From Deltaproteobacteria bacterium (GTDB taxonomy: Bacteria; BMS3Abin14), in assembly GCA_013151915.1 (NCBI GenBank), contig JAADHJ010000025.1:1-39908 (forward strand): a stretch of DNA of 39,908 bases. Direction: 5' to 3'. Below the pieces are notes generated by a model that had not been told where the DNA came from, ran no database searches, and saw only the letters and a list, made by a program, of their open reading frames with translations. The translations under genes and the position numbers were made by a program. Of the stretch, positions 7,779 through 14,668 are shown piece by piece. The stretch's first letter is position 1, and each line of letters begins with the position of its first letter.

Positions 7779-9047
7779 TTATTGGGTTGTTCCGGCCGGG
7801 GCGGGCTGGTTTCCCAGGGCGGTTCGGGCATCCTGAACATGCCGGTTTGTTGGAAAGTTCTCTATAAACTTCTCCAGGGCCTTCTTAGAACCATCCTTCT
7901 TAAATGGCGCGTATTCAATATCCTCGATAAGGAAAGTAGCATCCTCAACGTGGGAGTTTTCAGGGTAGGTTGCAATGAACTCTTCGTATCCCTCGATGGT
8001 GTTCATCTTATTGTATGGTTGATATTGAAGATCGTCCATCCGCGCTTTCGCGTCCCCGGCATTAAGGTTGTCAGGGTGTTTTTCCAGGAACTCGGCGTAT
8101 TGCGCCGCGGTGTTCTGTTCCCGATACGGCTGATATTGGAGATCATCGAGGTCCTTTTTGGCCTCCTTGAAAAAGGGGTTCTCGGGGTATTTGTTTATGA
8201 ATTCCTGGTACCCTTCGATGGAGTTCATCTCTTTGTAGGGCGCGAACTGAAGCTCCTCCATCCTGGCTCTGGCATCATCCGCGTTGGGATTCTCAGGGTA
8301 TTTGGATAAAAATTCAGCGTACCCTTCCGCTGTGTCCGTTTTCCTGTAAGGATTATACTGGAAGCTGACCAAAAGTACCTTCGCCTCAGCCGTATGGGTG
8401 CTGTCAGGATATTTAGCCAGGTATTCCTCCATGGCTTCAGGAGTCCCTTTATTCTTGCAGGATTCGAAGATGGCCCCACTCAATATTTTCTGAGCTTCCG
8501 GGACATGTGGGTTATCGGGGTATTTGGCAATAAACTCCTGAAGGCCTTCCGGGGTTCCGGACTTTTTGTAAGGCGCGAACTGCAGATCCATCATCCTGCT
8601 TTCGGCCTCACCGCCAAAAGGGCTATCCGGGTATTTTTTGATGAACTGTGAATAGGCCTTCACGGTGTCCTTCTCCTTATAGGGGAGGTACACCATGGTG
8701 GAACTGATCTCTTCCAGTGCGTTGTTGACCTTTGCCTGTTCCGCTCTGATGGCCTTTCTTTCGGAAAGAAGCTGATCGTTTTTCGCCTTGATCCTATGCA
8801 TCTCATCGTTGTTGTTAATCCGGTTCAGGGCGGAGATCTGTGCCTTCATGAGAGATGTGTTCTTTCGGAACCTGACATCCAATTTCGCTTTGGCGGCGGA
8901 TAAGATATTGTAGGCGGCCTGGTAACTCCCGGCATCCTGAAGCTGTTTCGCGTCTTCCACCGGACCGGCCAGAAGCTTCACTGGAGCAGCAACCGCAATA
9001 AAAGCGATCAGCACCATAGTAAAAACCATCGCTTTTCCATGCGCCAT
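7779..9047 (-). CDS. Secreted protein with eight 37-residue TPR-like repeats
   Basis: 422 residues. The start was chosen at MAHGKAM because GGAGG lies 8 bases upstream; longer in-frame starts run into repeat DNA. A signal peptide ends near residue 28. Residues 70-115 are a charged helical, possibly coiled-coil stretch. Residues 120-415 are eight consecutive 37-residue units of the form (F/Y)xPYKxxxTxEGxxEFIxKYPxNPxxxEAxxxLxxLQ. The periodicity and the AKYPDNP/EA pattern resemble the helix pairs of TPR and of YbgF/BamD-like repeats, so a periplasmic scaffold or binding role is likely (inference). It ends APAGTTQ. The gene follows a membrane protein and a lipoprotein on the same strand, suggesting an envelope operon. 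I know no named homolog. Confidence 0.82.
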   Translation of the reverse strand: MAHGKAMVFTMVLIAFIAVAAPVKLLAGPVEDAKQLQDAGSYQAAYNILSAAKAKLDVRFRKNTSLMKAQISALNRINNNDEMHRIKAKNDQLLSERKAIRAEQAKVNNALEEISSTMVYLPYKEKDTVKAYSQFIKKYPDSPFGGEAESRMMDLQFAPYKKSGTPEGLQEFIAKYPDNPHVPEAQKILSGAIFESCKNKGTPEAMEEYLAKYPDSTHTAEAKVLLVSFQYNPYRKTDTAEGYAEFLSKYPENPNADDARARMEELQFAPYKEMNSIEGYQEFINKYPENPFFKEAKKDLDDLQYQPYREQNTAAQYAEFLEKHPDNLNAGDAKARMDDLQYQPYNKMNTIEGYEEFIATYPENSHVEDATFLIEDIEYAPFKKDGSKKALEKFIENFPTNRHVQDARTALGNQPAPAGTTQ

Positions 9048-9140
9048 CTTGATATCCTCCATTACCCCGCCAACCCACCAGGGTTCACATGTATCAACTG
9101 GAATGGTTGAAACATTCCGCCTCCGGACCTCGGCCCAGCT

Positions 9141-9157
9141 TTGACAACCTCGTAAAA
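9141..9157 (-). repeat. Dispersed structured repeat, tail fragment e (reverse)
   Basis: Read on the minus strand this is TTTTACGAGGTTGTCAA, identical to the tail of copy b at 10991-11007. It lies 94 bases upstream of the minus-strand repeat-protein gene and points in that gene's direction, as do the other copies for their genes. Confidence 0.7.
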
Positions 9158-9165
9158 TGGTTTTA

Positions 9166-9429
9166 TTAATTCTCACCACTATCTTTGTGTTCCCGTGCCA
9201 TAATTCGATCCAGAATTCCGCCCATTATCACCACAATCACGATACAGACAATGGCCCCTAACCCCAGAAGCAGGGAGGTCCAGAAAGGAAGTCTGGTGTG
9301 GATCTCTCCTCCCATGAAGATGATGAGCCCATAAACGGACAGTCCGATAAAAACCGATGCCGCCAGGTACTGAATGAACTGATAGATGTGTCTTTTCAAT
9401 GCCTCGGTTCCCTTTGCGCCGCCTTTCAT
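9166..9429 (-). CDS. Small inner-membrane protein, two membrane spans
   Basis: 87 residues. A short basic N-terminus is followed by two hydrophobic segments, about residues 19-39 (FIQYLAASVFIGLSVYGLII) and 49-72, separated by a short polar loop. The C-terminus is charged (DRIMAREHKDSGEN). Both ends are probably cytoplasmic. I recognise no family. The ATG lacks a clear ribosome site; a TTG ten codons inside, preceded by AAAGGGA, is a possible alternative start. It lies 42 bases after a lipoprotein gene and before the 37-residue-repeat gene on the same strand, so the three may be one envelope operon. Confidence 0.6.
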   Translation of the reverse strand: MKGGAKGTEALKRHIYQFIQYLAASVFIGLSVYGLIIFMGGEIHTRLPFWTSLLLGLGAIVCIVIVVIMGGILDRIMAREHKDSGEN

Positions 9430-9471
9430 GGCAGTCTTTACGGCATCTCACCTATGGCGTGGTATTTATGC

Positions 9472-10740
9472 CTATTTCCCAAGATTAAAGACCCCGGCTT
9501 TGGTTCCAAGCCAGACGCCCCCGTCAGGGCCGCCAAAAGCCAGGGTGGTTGGAGAACCCGATATGCCAACATTATTTCCGTAAACTTCGTAGTATGGTTT
9601 TCTCCGCCCGGCGATATACTCGTCGATGTGGATATATCGTCGAATTGCTGTGATGGATCCAGCCCCTGTTTCAGCCCCGGTAGTGCCTCTGAAATTCAGC
9701 TTGGATATGATGGATGGGGGCGAGCCTGAAAAGGCGACCCAGAGTCCATCATCACTGTCCCGGATAAGCCCTTTTACCTCGGCGGCGTTATAGCCTACAA
9801 GATGCCACCTGTACTGGAATGGCCTCGTGTCGCGGGAGTTGAAAAGCGTGGCCCGGGCCGGCACGAAACCGATCCATGATGGATAAGGAACCCCGCGGGC
9901 AACCCCGTCGAGCCCCCCCCAGATCAGGCCCATTGATGTACCGCACCAGATCACCGATGGTTCGACAAGTATACTCTCGATCTGTACATTCTCGCCCGAA
10001 CGGTGAAAATAATCTCTGTCCAGAGCTACCGTGGCGAAGACACCGTCGGAAATAATGGCCAGCTTGAACTGTTTGCTCGCCAGAACTACCCGGTCCTTAC
10101 CCACGGCAATAGAGGTTATGGGGGGTCGAAATGACTTCTTCTCCTCACCGGGAAGCCCGAGACGAAATCCGGATGCGACATATATGTCCCCATTCCCCTT
10201 GAGCCTACGACCTGCAAGGTCCCCCAGCCAACGGTCTTTCGGTGAGTAAAGCTCCCAATTCCCGTTGCGTCTCAATGCGAGACCGCGGGAAGTGCCAACC
10301 CAGACATTTTCACCATCCAGACCCTCTCCGTCGTGGTCGATGCCAAGGCTCAGGACATCATCGTCTGGAAGGCCGCCGTACTTTGAGGTTTTCACTTCCC
10401 AAATGCCATTGGACAGTATGTGAAGGCCTTCTCCCCTGGTGCCCACAAAGATTTCACCGCCGTTCACGGCCAGGGATGAGACGCTTTTTTTGTTGCGAAT
10501 GCCTGGAACTGGAATAATATGCCAGGGTCCCCTGCCCTCCTTTTCGTAAAGCCCCTCCGCGGACGCTGCGACAACCCTGGATCCATCGGCTGCGAGGGCA
10601 AGGATCTTTCCGCTGGGCGCCTCTCCCGTAAAGCCTCTTAGCTGGTATGCCGGAGGCAGGGTCGCGGAACATCCTGCAGCCAGGAAAGCTCCTAAAACGG
10701 CGAGCCGTAAGATCCATGTTTCAAAACGCATTTTGGGCAT
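9472..10740 (-). CDS. Lipoprotein with beta-propeller-like repeats
   Basis: 422 residues from MPKMRF, chosen because AGGAGG lies 5 bases upstream; the longer frame has no such site. The signal peptide ends in LAAGC, so Cys24 would be lipidated. The body holds repeated units such as GKILALAADGSRVVAASAEGLY, SSLAVNGGEIFVGTRGEGLH and GGVWLGTKAGVFNLGK, in which (I/V)WVGT plus (S/G)GL recurs about every 45-50 residues. This is the signature of two-component-regulator-type propeller blades. Such lipoproteins usually bind partners at the cell surface or in the periplasm; no kinase is fused here. It is the first gene of a likely three-gene minus-strand operon. The partner is unknown. Confidence 0.78.
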   Translation of the reverse strand: MPKMRFETWILRLAVLGAFLAAGCSATLPPAYQLRGFTGEAPSGKILALAADGSRVVAASAEGLYEKEGRGPWHIIPVPGIRNKKSVSSLAVNGGEIFVGTRGEGLHILSNGIWEVKTSKYGGLPDDDVLSLGIDHDGEGLDGENVWVGTSRGLALRRNGNWELYSPKDRWLGDLAGRRLKGNGDIYVASGFRLGLPGEEKKSFRPPITSIAVGKDRVVLASKQFKLAIISDGVFATVALDRDYFHRSGENVQIESILVEPSVIWCGTSMGLIWGGLDGVARGVPYPSWIGFVPARATLFNSRDTRPFQYRWHLVGYNAAEVKGLIRDSDDGLWVAFSGSPPSIISKLNFRGTTGAETGAGSITAIRRYIHIDEYIAGRRKPYYEVYGNNVGISGSPTTLAFGGPDGGVWLGTKAGVFNLGK

Positions 10741-10827
10741 CCGGTCCTCCTGTCGGTAGTGTGTTGGAGCCATCATAATGTACGGACGGGAAAGTTTCAA
10801 CAAGTGTCAAAAGGCGTCATGGTAAAG

Positions 10828-10856
10828 TTGACACCTTCTCCCGGTGTTGTTAACCT
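10828..10856 (+). promoter_or_regulatory. Candidate promoter upstream of the 11070 gene
   Basis: TTGACA (10828-10833) is followed by 17 bases and TAACCT (10851-10856), a weak -10. Transcripts from it would carry the hairpin array and repeat b in their leader before the start at 11070. Confidence 0.3.
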
Positions 10857-10869
10857 TTTGGGATTCAAA

Positions 10870-10931
10870 GTTGATGACTTCGCGAGAAGTCATCAACGCG
10901 CCCATTAAGGGGCGCTCAAATCGAAGATTTG
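10870..10931. repeat. Three consecutive perfect hairpins
   Basis: In order: GTTGATGACTTC-gcga-GAAGTCATCAAC (10870-10897, 12-bp stem); GCGCCC-attaag-GGGCGC (10898-10915); CAAATC-gaa-GATTTG (10917-10931). They are nearly back to back and lead straight into repeat b, so they are probably the 5' part of a longer form of the same element. The 329-base space 10741-11069 holds these structures and no gene. Confidence 0.85.
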
Positions 10932-10939
10932 TGAGGAAA

Positions 10940-11007
10940 GCGGAAATGACATTTTTCGCTTTCCGTTGAGTAAAAAGCCACGGCTGGACTTTTTACGAGG
11001 TTGTCAA
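10940..11007 (+). repeat. Dispersed structured repeat, copy b
   Basis: The best-preserved copy: GCGGAAA/TTTTTCGC arms, then GTAAAAAG and CTTTTTAC arms around CCACGGCTGGA, then ACGAGGTTGTCAA. It is preceded by three hairpins, so the complete element may span 10870-11007. It ends 62 bases before the start of the next gene on the same strand. Confidence 0.85.
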
Positions 11008-11069
11008 ACAGTAGCCCGGGGCGGAGATCCCCCCCGGATCATGGTTCCAAGTCATAATGGAGGTTGGAA

Positions 11070-11561
11070 ATGGTGGATGAAGAGAAAAAGGAGAGCGACG
11101 AAACGGCGAAAGATACAAAAGGATCCCCGGGCAGTGAAGCCGAAGGCCTGTTGAAGGAGTTATGGGGAAAGGTGGTGGAGTATGCGAGCCTTGGGGCCGA
11201 AGAGGCGTCGAAGGTTTCATCCACCGCCAAAGTGAGGGTGGACATTGAAACACTGAAGTTCAAGCGAGGCAAACTTTCGAAGGTTCTGGGTGAACGATAC
11301 TTCGATGAATGGCTTAAAGATTCCTCTCTAGCGGTTAAAGAGACCAGGGATCTGCTGCGGCAGATAAAAGGGGTCGATCAGGAGCTGAAAAAACTGGAGA
11401 AAAAAGTTTCAGGGCCGGGCAGGAAACCCACCTCCAAAAAGAAGGCCAAATCAAAGTCTGTCCGGAAAAAGCCAACCGCCGCGAAAAAAACCGTAGATAA
11501 ACCCGCCGCGAAAAAATCTGCCTCCTCCGGGAAAAAGGAGCCTAAACCCCAGCAGTCTTGA
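11070..11561 (+). CDS. Hypothetical protein with lysine/alanine-rich tail
   Basis: 163 residues from MVDEEKK. This ATG is preferred to the TTG two codons earlier because GGAGG (11059-11063) is then 6 bases away. The N-terminal part is acidic. The middle (residues 25-105) is helical, with LLKELWGKVVEYASLGAEEASKV and later RQIKGVDQELKKLEKKV. The last 50 residues are a histone H1-like tail of Lys, Ala, Ser and Pro (KKKAKSKS, KKPTAAKK, KPAAKKS). Such tails bind nucleic acid or polyphosphate; that is inference. No signal peptide is seen, so it is cytoplasmic. The gene is directly followed by the tRNA-Ala promoter, whose -35 overlaps its stop codon. Confidence 0.72.
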   Translation: MVDEEKKESDETAKDTKGSPGSEAEGLLKELWGKVVEYASLGAEEASKVSSTAKVRVDIETLKFKRGKLSKVLGERYFDEWLKDSSLAVKETRDLLRQIKGVDQELKKLEKKVSGPGRKPTSKKKAKSKSVRKKPTAAKKTVDKPAAKKSASSGKKEPKPQQS

Positions 11562-11586
11562 CACCCAAATAGAGAGGGAGTATAAA
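11558..11586 (+). promoter_or_regulatory. Near-consensus sigma-70 promoter of tRNA-Ala
   Basis: TTGACA (11558-11563), a 17-base spacer, and TATAAA (11581-11586). The predicted start near 11593 is about 10 bases before the tRNA. The -35 overlaps the stop codon of the upstream gene. Confidence 0.85.
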
Positions 11587-11603
11587 AAACGTTCTTTTAG
11601 TGT

Positions 11604-11679
11604 GGGGCTGTAGCTCAGTTGGGAGAGCGCATGACTGGCAGTCATGAGGTCGTCGGTTCGATCCCGATCAGCTCCACCA
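11604..11679 (+). tRNA. tRNA-Ala (anticodon GGC), CCA encoded
   Basis: A complete cloverleaf. The acceptor GGGGCTG pairs with CAGCTCC (one G-U), the D arm is AGCTCAGTTGGGAGAGC, and the anticodon stem CATGA/TCATG carries loop CTGGCAG, giving GGC at positions 34-36. The T arm is GTCGGTTCGATCCCGAT. The 3' CCA is in the gene. It reads alanine codons GCC and GCU. Confidence 0.97.
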
Positions 11680-11682
11680 CAC

Positions 11683-11750
11683 CAGCCTTCGCTTCCTGAC
11701 GGAAGCTACGGCTGGCAGGCCATACTTTCCAGGTCAGGAAGCGAAGGCTG
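11683..11750. repeat. 18-bp perfect inverted repeat after tRNA-Ala
   Basis: CAGCCTTCGCTTCCTGAC (11683-11700) is exactly complementary to 11733-11750, with a 32-base loop. The loop holds CGGCTGGCAGGCCAT, which recurs at about 11800-11814, and related text lies near 6592 and 12350. There is no T-run, so it is not a standard terminator, although it could fold at the tRNA precursor's 3' end. Nothing coding is seen in 11680-11906. Confidence 0.75.
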
Positions 11751-11906
11751 CCCGCCATAGCTTTCGTTTTTCTTTGTACCAAAGCGAAGGCGGGCGTTCG
11801 GCTGGCAGGCCATCTTTACGTTTGTCATTCATCCCGATCCCAAACATAAATAGTGGCAGATTAATTGCAATCATCACTCAAAATCCCATACAGGAGAGAT
11901 TGAGTA

Positions 11907-12149
11907 ATGAAATATATCTATGTCATTCAGAGTATCAACCATGTCAAACAGTACTATGTCGGCCATACACGAAACTTGAATCGCCGCTTAAGTCAGCACA
12001 ACTTTGGTCAATCGCCACATACTTCAAGATTTAAGCCTTGGAACCTTTTGGTGGCCTTCAGAATTCCAGATGATGAGAGAGCGTTAACATTTGAGAAGTA
12101 TTTGAAATCTGGTTCTGGCCGTGCATTCGTTAATCGACACTTCAGATAG
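11907..12149 (+). CDS. GIY-YIG domain protein, 80 aa
   Basis: A stand-alone GIY-YIG nuclease-fold protein like the YhbQ/UPF0213 group. MKYIYVIQS corresponds to the first motif, and YYVGHTRNLNRRLSQHN gives the second motif, the catalytic Arg and the His after it. FEKYLKSGSGRAFVNRHF supplies the family's conserved Glu and C-terminal helix. The family cleaves or binds DNA; the cellular role of these short members is unclear. The ATG follows GAGAGATTGAGTA, a modest ribosome site. The base composition is more AT-rich than the neighbours, and a remnant of a second GIY-YIG gene follows at once, so the locus may have been acquired horizontally (inference). Confidence 0.85.
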   Translation: MKYIYVIQSINHVKQYYVGHTRNLNRRLSQHNFGQSPHTSRFKPWNLLVAFRIPDDERALTFEKYLKSGSGRAFVNRHFR

Positions 12150-12157
12150 TTTTCTCC

Positions 12158-12292
12158 AAACCCACCATCCGCGAACTACAACTCAAATCCTGGTCCCGCC
12201 TTAAGAAGAAAGGCCTGATCAATGGTGACATGGCTAGACTTAAAACCTTGAGCAAGAGCAGGGACAAAATTTATTCTGACCATGTCCCCTAA
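12158..12292 (+). pseudogene. C-terminal remnant of a second GIY-YIG gene
   Basis: A 44-codon frame without a start codon encodes KPTIRELQLKSWSRLKKK then GLINGDMARLKTLSKSR and stops at TAA (12290-12292). The pattern REkQLKxWxRxKKxxLIxGD is typical of the C-terminal helix of GIY-YIG proteins of about 90-100 residues (from memory), whereas the neighbour at 11907 ends with a different tail. The frame is closed by a stop 24 bases upstream, so the N-terminal half is gone. Confidence 0.6.
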
Positions 12293-12490
12293 CACTCTTT
12301 ACAATCCTGAGCGAGCGAAGCGTGGGGAGCGAAGGAGAGCGTAGCTTCGTGGCAGGCCACGTCCAGACAGGCGGACGATCGGCGGTAACCTTGTAATTTC
12401 CTCGATATTCATTGTCATAATATCGCAAGTCAGCCATAGTCGTTTCAAGCTATGTTCTCCCAAGTATCTTCCCTGAAAGGAGAAACAATT

Positions 12491-13264
12491 ATGAGCCGCC
12501 AAAAAGAGCAGGAACATCAAGCTGAAATTGTCGATCAATTCTCGCGGCAGGCCATATCTTTTACCCAGGTACCCGGACACTTCGATGCCATGCAGATCCT
12601 GATCGAACTATCTGAAGTCGGCCACCATGACAACGTTCTCGATGTTGCGTGTGGTCCCGGTATGGTTGCCTGCGAGTTTGCCCATCACGCCGGGCAGGTG
12701 ACGGGAATAGACATAACTCCAGCGATGATCGAACAAGCCAGGAAGCTTCAACAGGAACAAAATATTGAAAACATCACCTGGGACATCGGCGATGCGGTCC
12801 CGTTGCCTTACGCTGAGAACTCATTCTCGTTCGTGATAACCCGTTACAGCTTTCATCATTTGCTCTCACCGGAAAGAGCGCTGGCAGAAATGATCAGGGT
12901 ATGCCGGCCCGGTGGAAGGGTGATGGTGGCTGATGTTGCGGTGGAAGCATCAAAATCCGAAGATTATGACCGACTGGAGATCATGCGCGACCCTTCTCAT
13001 ACCCACGCACTTACGCACGAAGAGTTTGCGGATCTCTTTCAGCGTTCGGGCCTGATCGACTGTCGTCAGAGCGCCTATGGAGTGGATATTGAGCTCGAAA
13101 CGCAGCTGCGGGCATCTTTTCCAAAGTCTGGAGATGAGGCGAAATTAAGAACGATGATCACCAATGACATCGGGATAGACCGCTTTGGCATTAGTGCTCG
13201 AAGAGAGGATCAAAAGGTAATCTACATTGTACCGATCGCTGTTTACGTTGGTCGGCGGCGCTGA
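12491..13264 (+). CDS. SAM-dependent methyltransferase, class I
   Basis: 257 residues from MSRQKEQEH; AAAGGAG lies about 8 bases upstream and the 13-codon extension has no support. Motif I is VLDVACGPGMVA, the acidic end of strand 2 is GIDITPAMI, and motif II/III follow as GDAVPLPYAENSFSFV and RVCRPGGRVMVAD. This is the UbiE/COQ5-like branch of Rossmann methyltransferases, which transfers a methyl group from S-adenosylmethionine to small molecules. The substrate cannot be told from the sequence. It is cytoplasmic. The neighbours (GIY-YIG, PPOX protein) give no pathway. Its stop lies one base from the stop of the convergent PPOX gene. Confidence 0.9.
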   Translation: MSRQKEQEHQAEIVDQFSRQAISFTQVPGHFDAMQILIELSEVGHHDNVLDVACGPGMVACEFAHHAGQVTGIDITPAMIEQARKLQQEQNIENITWDIGDAVPLPYAENSFSFVITRYSFHHLLSPERALAEMIRVCRPGGRVMVADVAVEASKSEDYDRLEIMRDPSHTHALTHEEFADLFQRSGLIDCRQSAYGVDIELETQLRASFPKSGDEAKLRTMITNDIGIDRFGISARREDQKVIYIVPIAVYVGRRR

Positions 13265-13265
13265 A

Positions 13266-13727
13266 CTACAACACCAACTCCCCCTTGCCCTTCATCTCTT
13301 CTATTTTCACCCTGATGACGACCACGCCGGTCAGGTCCTCTCCGGAAAAATCGTACTCCTGATCCGAGTACTGCTTCATCAGAATCGATAGCCCCTTTTC
13401 CTTTTCGATCCGGTCGTCCAGGATAACGGCTCTCCCTGTACCGATGACGCTCCTGTATTTGGCGGACCAGGAGCACGCCCTTTCATTCTTTACAAGCCCA
13501 TGGTTTGAGACAATGCTGAAACACACGTCCGGGTTTTTCCTCAGGATATTGATCTTTCTCCCTGCGGGAGCCGAGTGAAAGTACAGCGCCCCGTTCGCAT
13601 ACCCGTAGTTTACGGGAACGACGTAGGGCCGTCCTTTATCGACCATGGCCAGGTGACAGATCTCGCCACTGCGGACGACGGCTTCGATTCCGGTAATATC
13701 TATAATCTGCTTATCGGAACGACGCAT
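13266..13727 (-). CDS. Pyridoxamine 5'-phosphate oxidase-fold flavin protein
   Basis: 153 residues. The split-barrel FMN-binding fold is indicated by CHLAMVDKGRPYVVPVNYGY, ALYFHSAPAGRKI and VCFSIVSNHGL. This pattern is typical of the NimA-like branch of the PPOX family (5-nitroimidazole resistance proteins and relatives). Such proteins bind FMN or another cofactor as homodimers and act as small redox enzymes. True PdxH activity is unlikely because the family's substrate loop is absent. The KYRSVIGTGRAVIL segment is the central beta strand pair. There is no signal peptide. The gene is convergent with the methyltransferase, with one base between stops. Confidence 0.88.
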   Translation of the reverse strand: MRRSDKQIIDITGIEAVVRSGEICHLAMVDKGRPYVVPVNYGYANGALYFHSAPAGRKINILRKNPDVCFSIVSNHGLVKNERACSWSAKYRSVIGTGRAVILDDRIEKEKGLSILMKQYSDQEYDFSGEDLTGVVVIRVKIEEMKGKGELVL

Positions 13728-13810
13728 GGGGGAATGTTATCAGAAGTCGGTAACCGGTAGCCAGCAGGAATCGAGATCAGCTCACCTCAGATACCAAAGC
13801 AGGTAAATTA

Positions 13811-14668
13811 TCAGCCAAGGTGTTTTTGCTGTTTCATGGCGAATGCGGTTGTGATCCGGTCGATGACAATGGCCAGAAAGACGATGCTGAGACCCGCCGT
13901 AAACCCGTGGCCGATCTCTATGCGATTGATGGCCTTGAGGACTTCCAGGCCCAGCCCCCTGGCGCCGATCATGGAGGCAATAACCACCATGGCCAGTGCC
14001 ATCATGGTCGTCTGGCTCACACCTACCATGATGCTGGGGAAGGCCAACGGCAGCTGGACATCGAAGAGAATCTGACGATCGCTGGCACCGAAAGACCTTG
14101 CCGCTTCCACAACGTTCTCCGGGACTCCCCGGATGCCCACGTTGGTAAGCCTGATGATGGGTGGAACGGCGTAGATCACGGTGGCGAACACGGCCGGCAC
14201 CTTTCCGAGTCCGAAAAGCATCATGGCCGGGATAAGGTAGACAAAGCTGGGCATGGTCTGCATTCCGTCAAGGATCGGGCGGAGAATCGCCTGAAAACGG
14301 TTGCTGCGGGCCATGATAATCCCGGAGGGGAAACCGATGACAAGAGACACCACCACCGAGGCGATGACCACGGCAAGGGTCCTCATGGAATCATCCCAAT
14401 AACCGAAGACTCCAATGCAGAAGATCAAGGCCGCCATTATCACGCCGTGCCACCATTTTCCCATGGTCCTCCAGGCCAATATGGCAACAAGGATGAGAAC
14501 CACCGGCCACGGCACCCAAAGGAGGAATTTTTCGATGATGATGAGGATCTTGAGAAGTGCGTTCCCGATGAGGTCGAAAAATCCGGCGGTGTGGGCCATG
14601 ATCCAGTCCATGAGGGTGTCGATCCACTTCTCCATGGGCACATAAAGCTGTTTTGGAAACTCAAACAT
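13811..14668 (-). CDS. proW: Glycine betaine/proline ABC transporter permease
   Basis: 285 residues, an inner-membrane permease of the ProW/OpuAB type. There are about seven hydrophobic spans, including VVLILVAILAWR, TLAVVIASVVVSLVIG and the C-terminal IVFLAIVIDRI. The coupling-loop motif for the ATPase is EAARSFGASDRQILFDVQLP (the EAA motif). It imports betaine, proline betaine or similar compatible solutes for osmotic protection. Its start overlaps the end of the ATPase gene by 8 bases. The operon order on the minus strand is binding protein, ATPase, permease, whereas E. coli has proV-proW-proX. Confidence 0.93.
   Translation of the reverse strand: MFEFPKQLYVPMEKWIDTLMDWIMAHTAGFFDLIGNALLKILIIIEKFLLWVPWPVVLILVAILAWRTMGKWWHGVIMAALIFCIGVFGYWDDSMRTLAVVIASVVVSLVIGFPSGIIMARSNRFQAILRPILDGMQTMPSFVYLIPAMMLFGLGKVPAVFATVIYAVPPIIRLTNVGIRGVPENVVEAARSFGASDRQILFDVQLPLAFPSIMVGVSQTTMMALAMVVIASMIGARGLGLEVLKAINRIEIGHGFTAGLSIVFLAIVIDRITTAFAMKQQKHLG

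Noticed and set aside
9048-9179. N-terminal extension of the 37-residue-repeat protein
   Set aside because: It lacks a ribosome site, runs through a repeat tail and would precede a clear signal peptide; GGAGG fits the ATG at 9047.
12261-12288. GGGACA...TGTCCC palindrome as a terminator
   Set aside because: The six-pair stem has a 16-base loop and no T-run, and it lies partly inside the GIY-YIG remnant.
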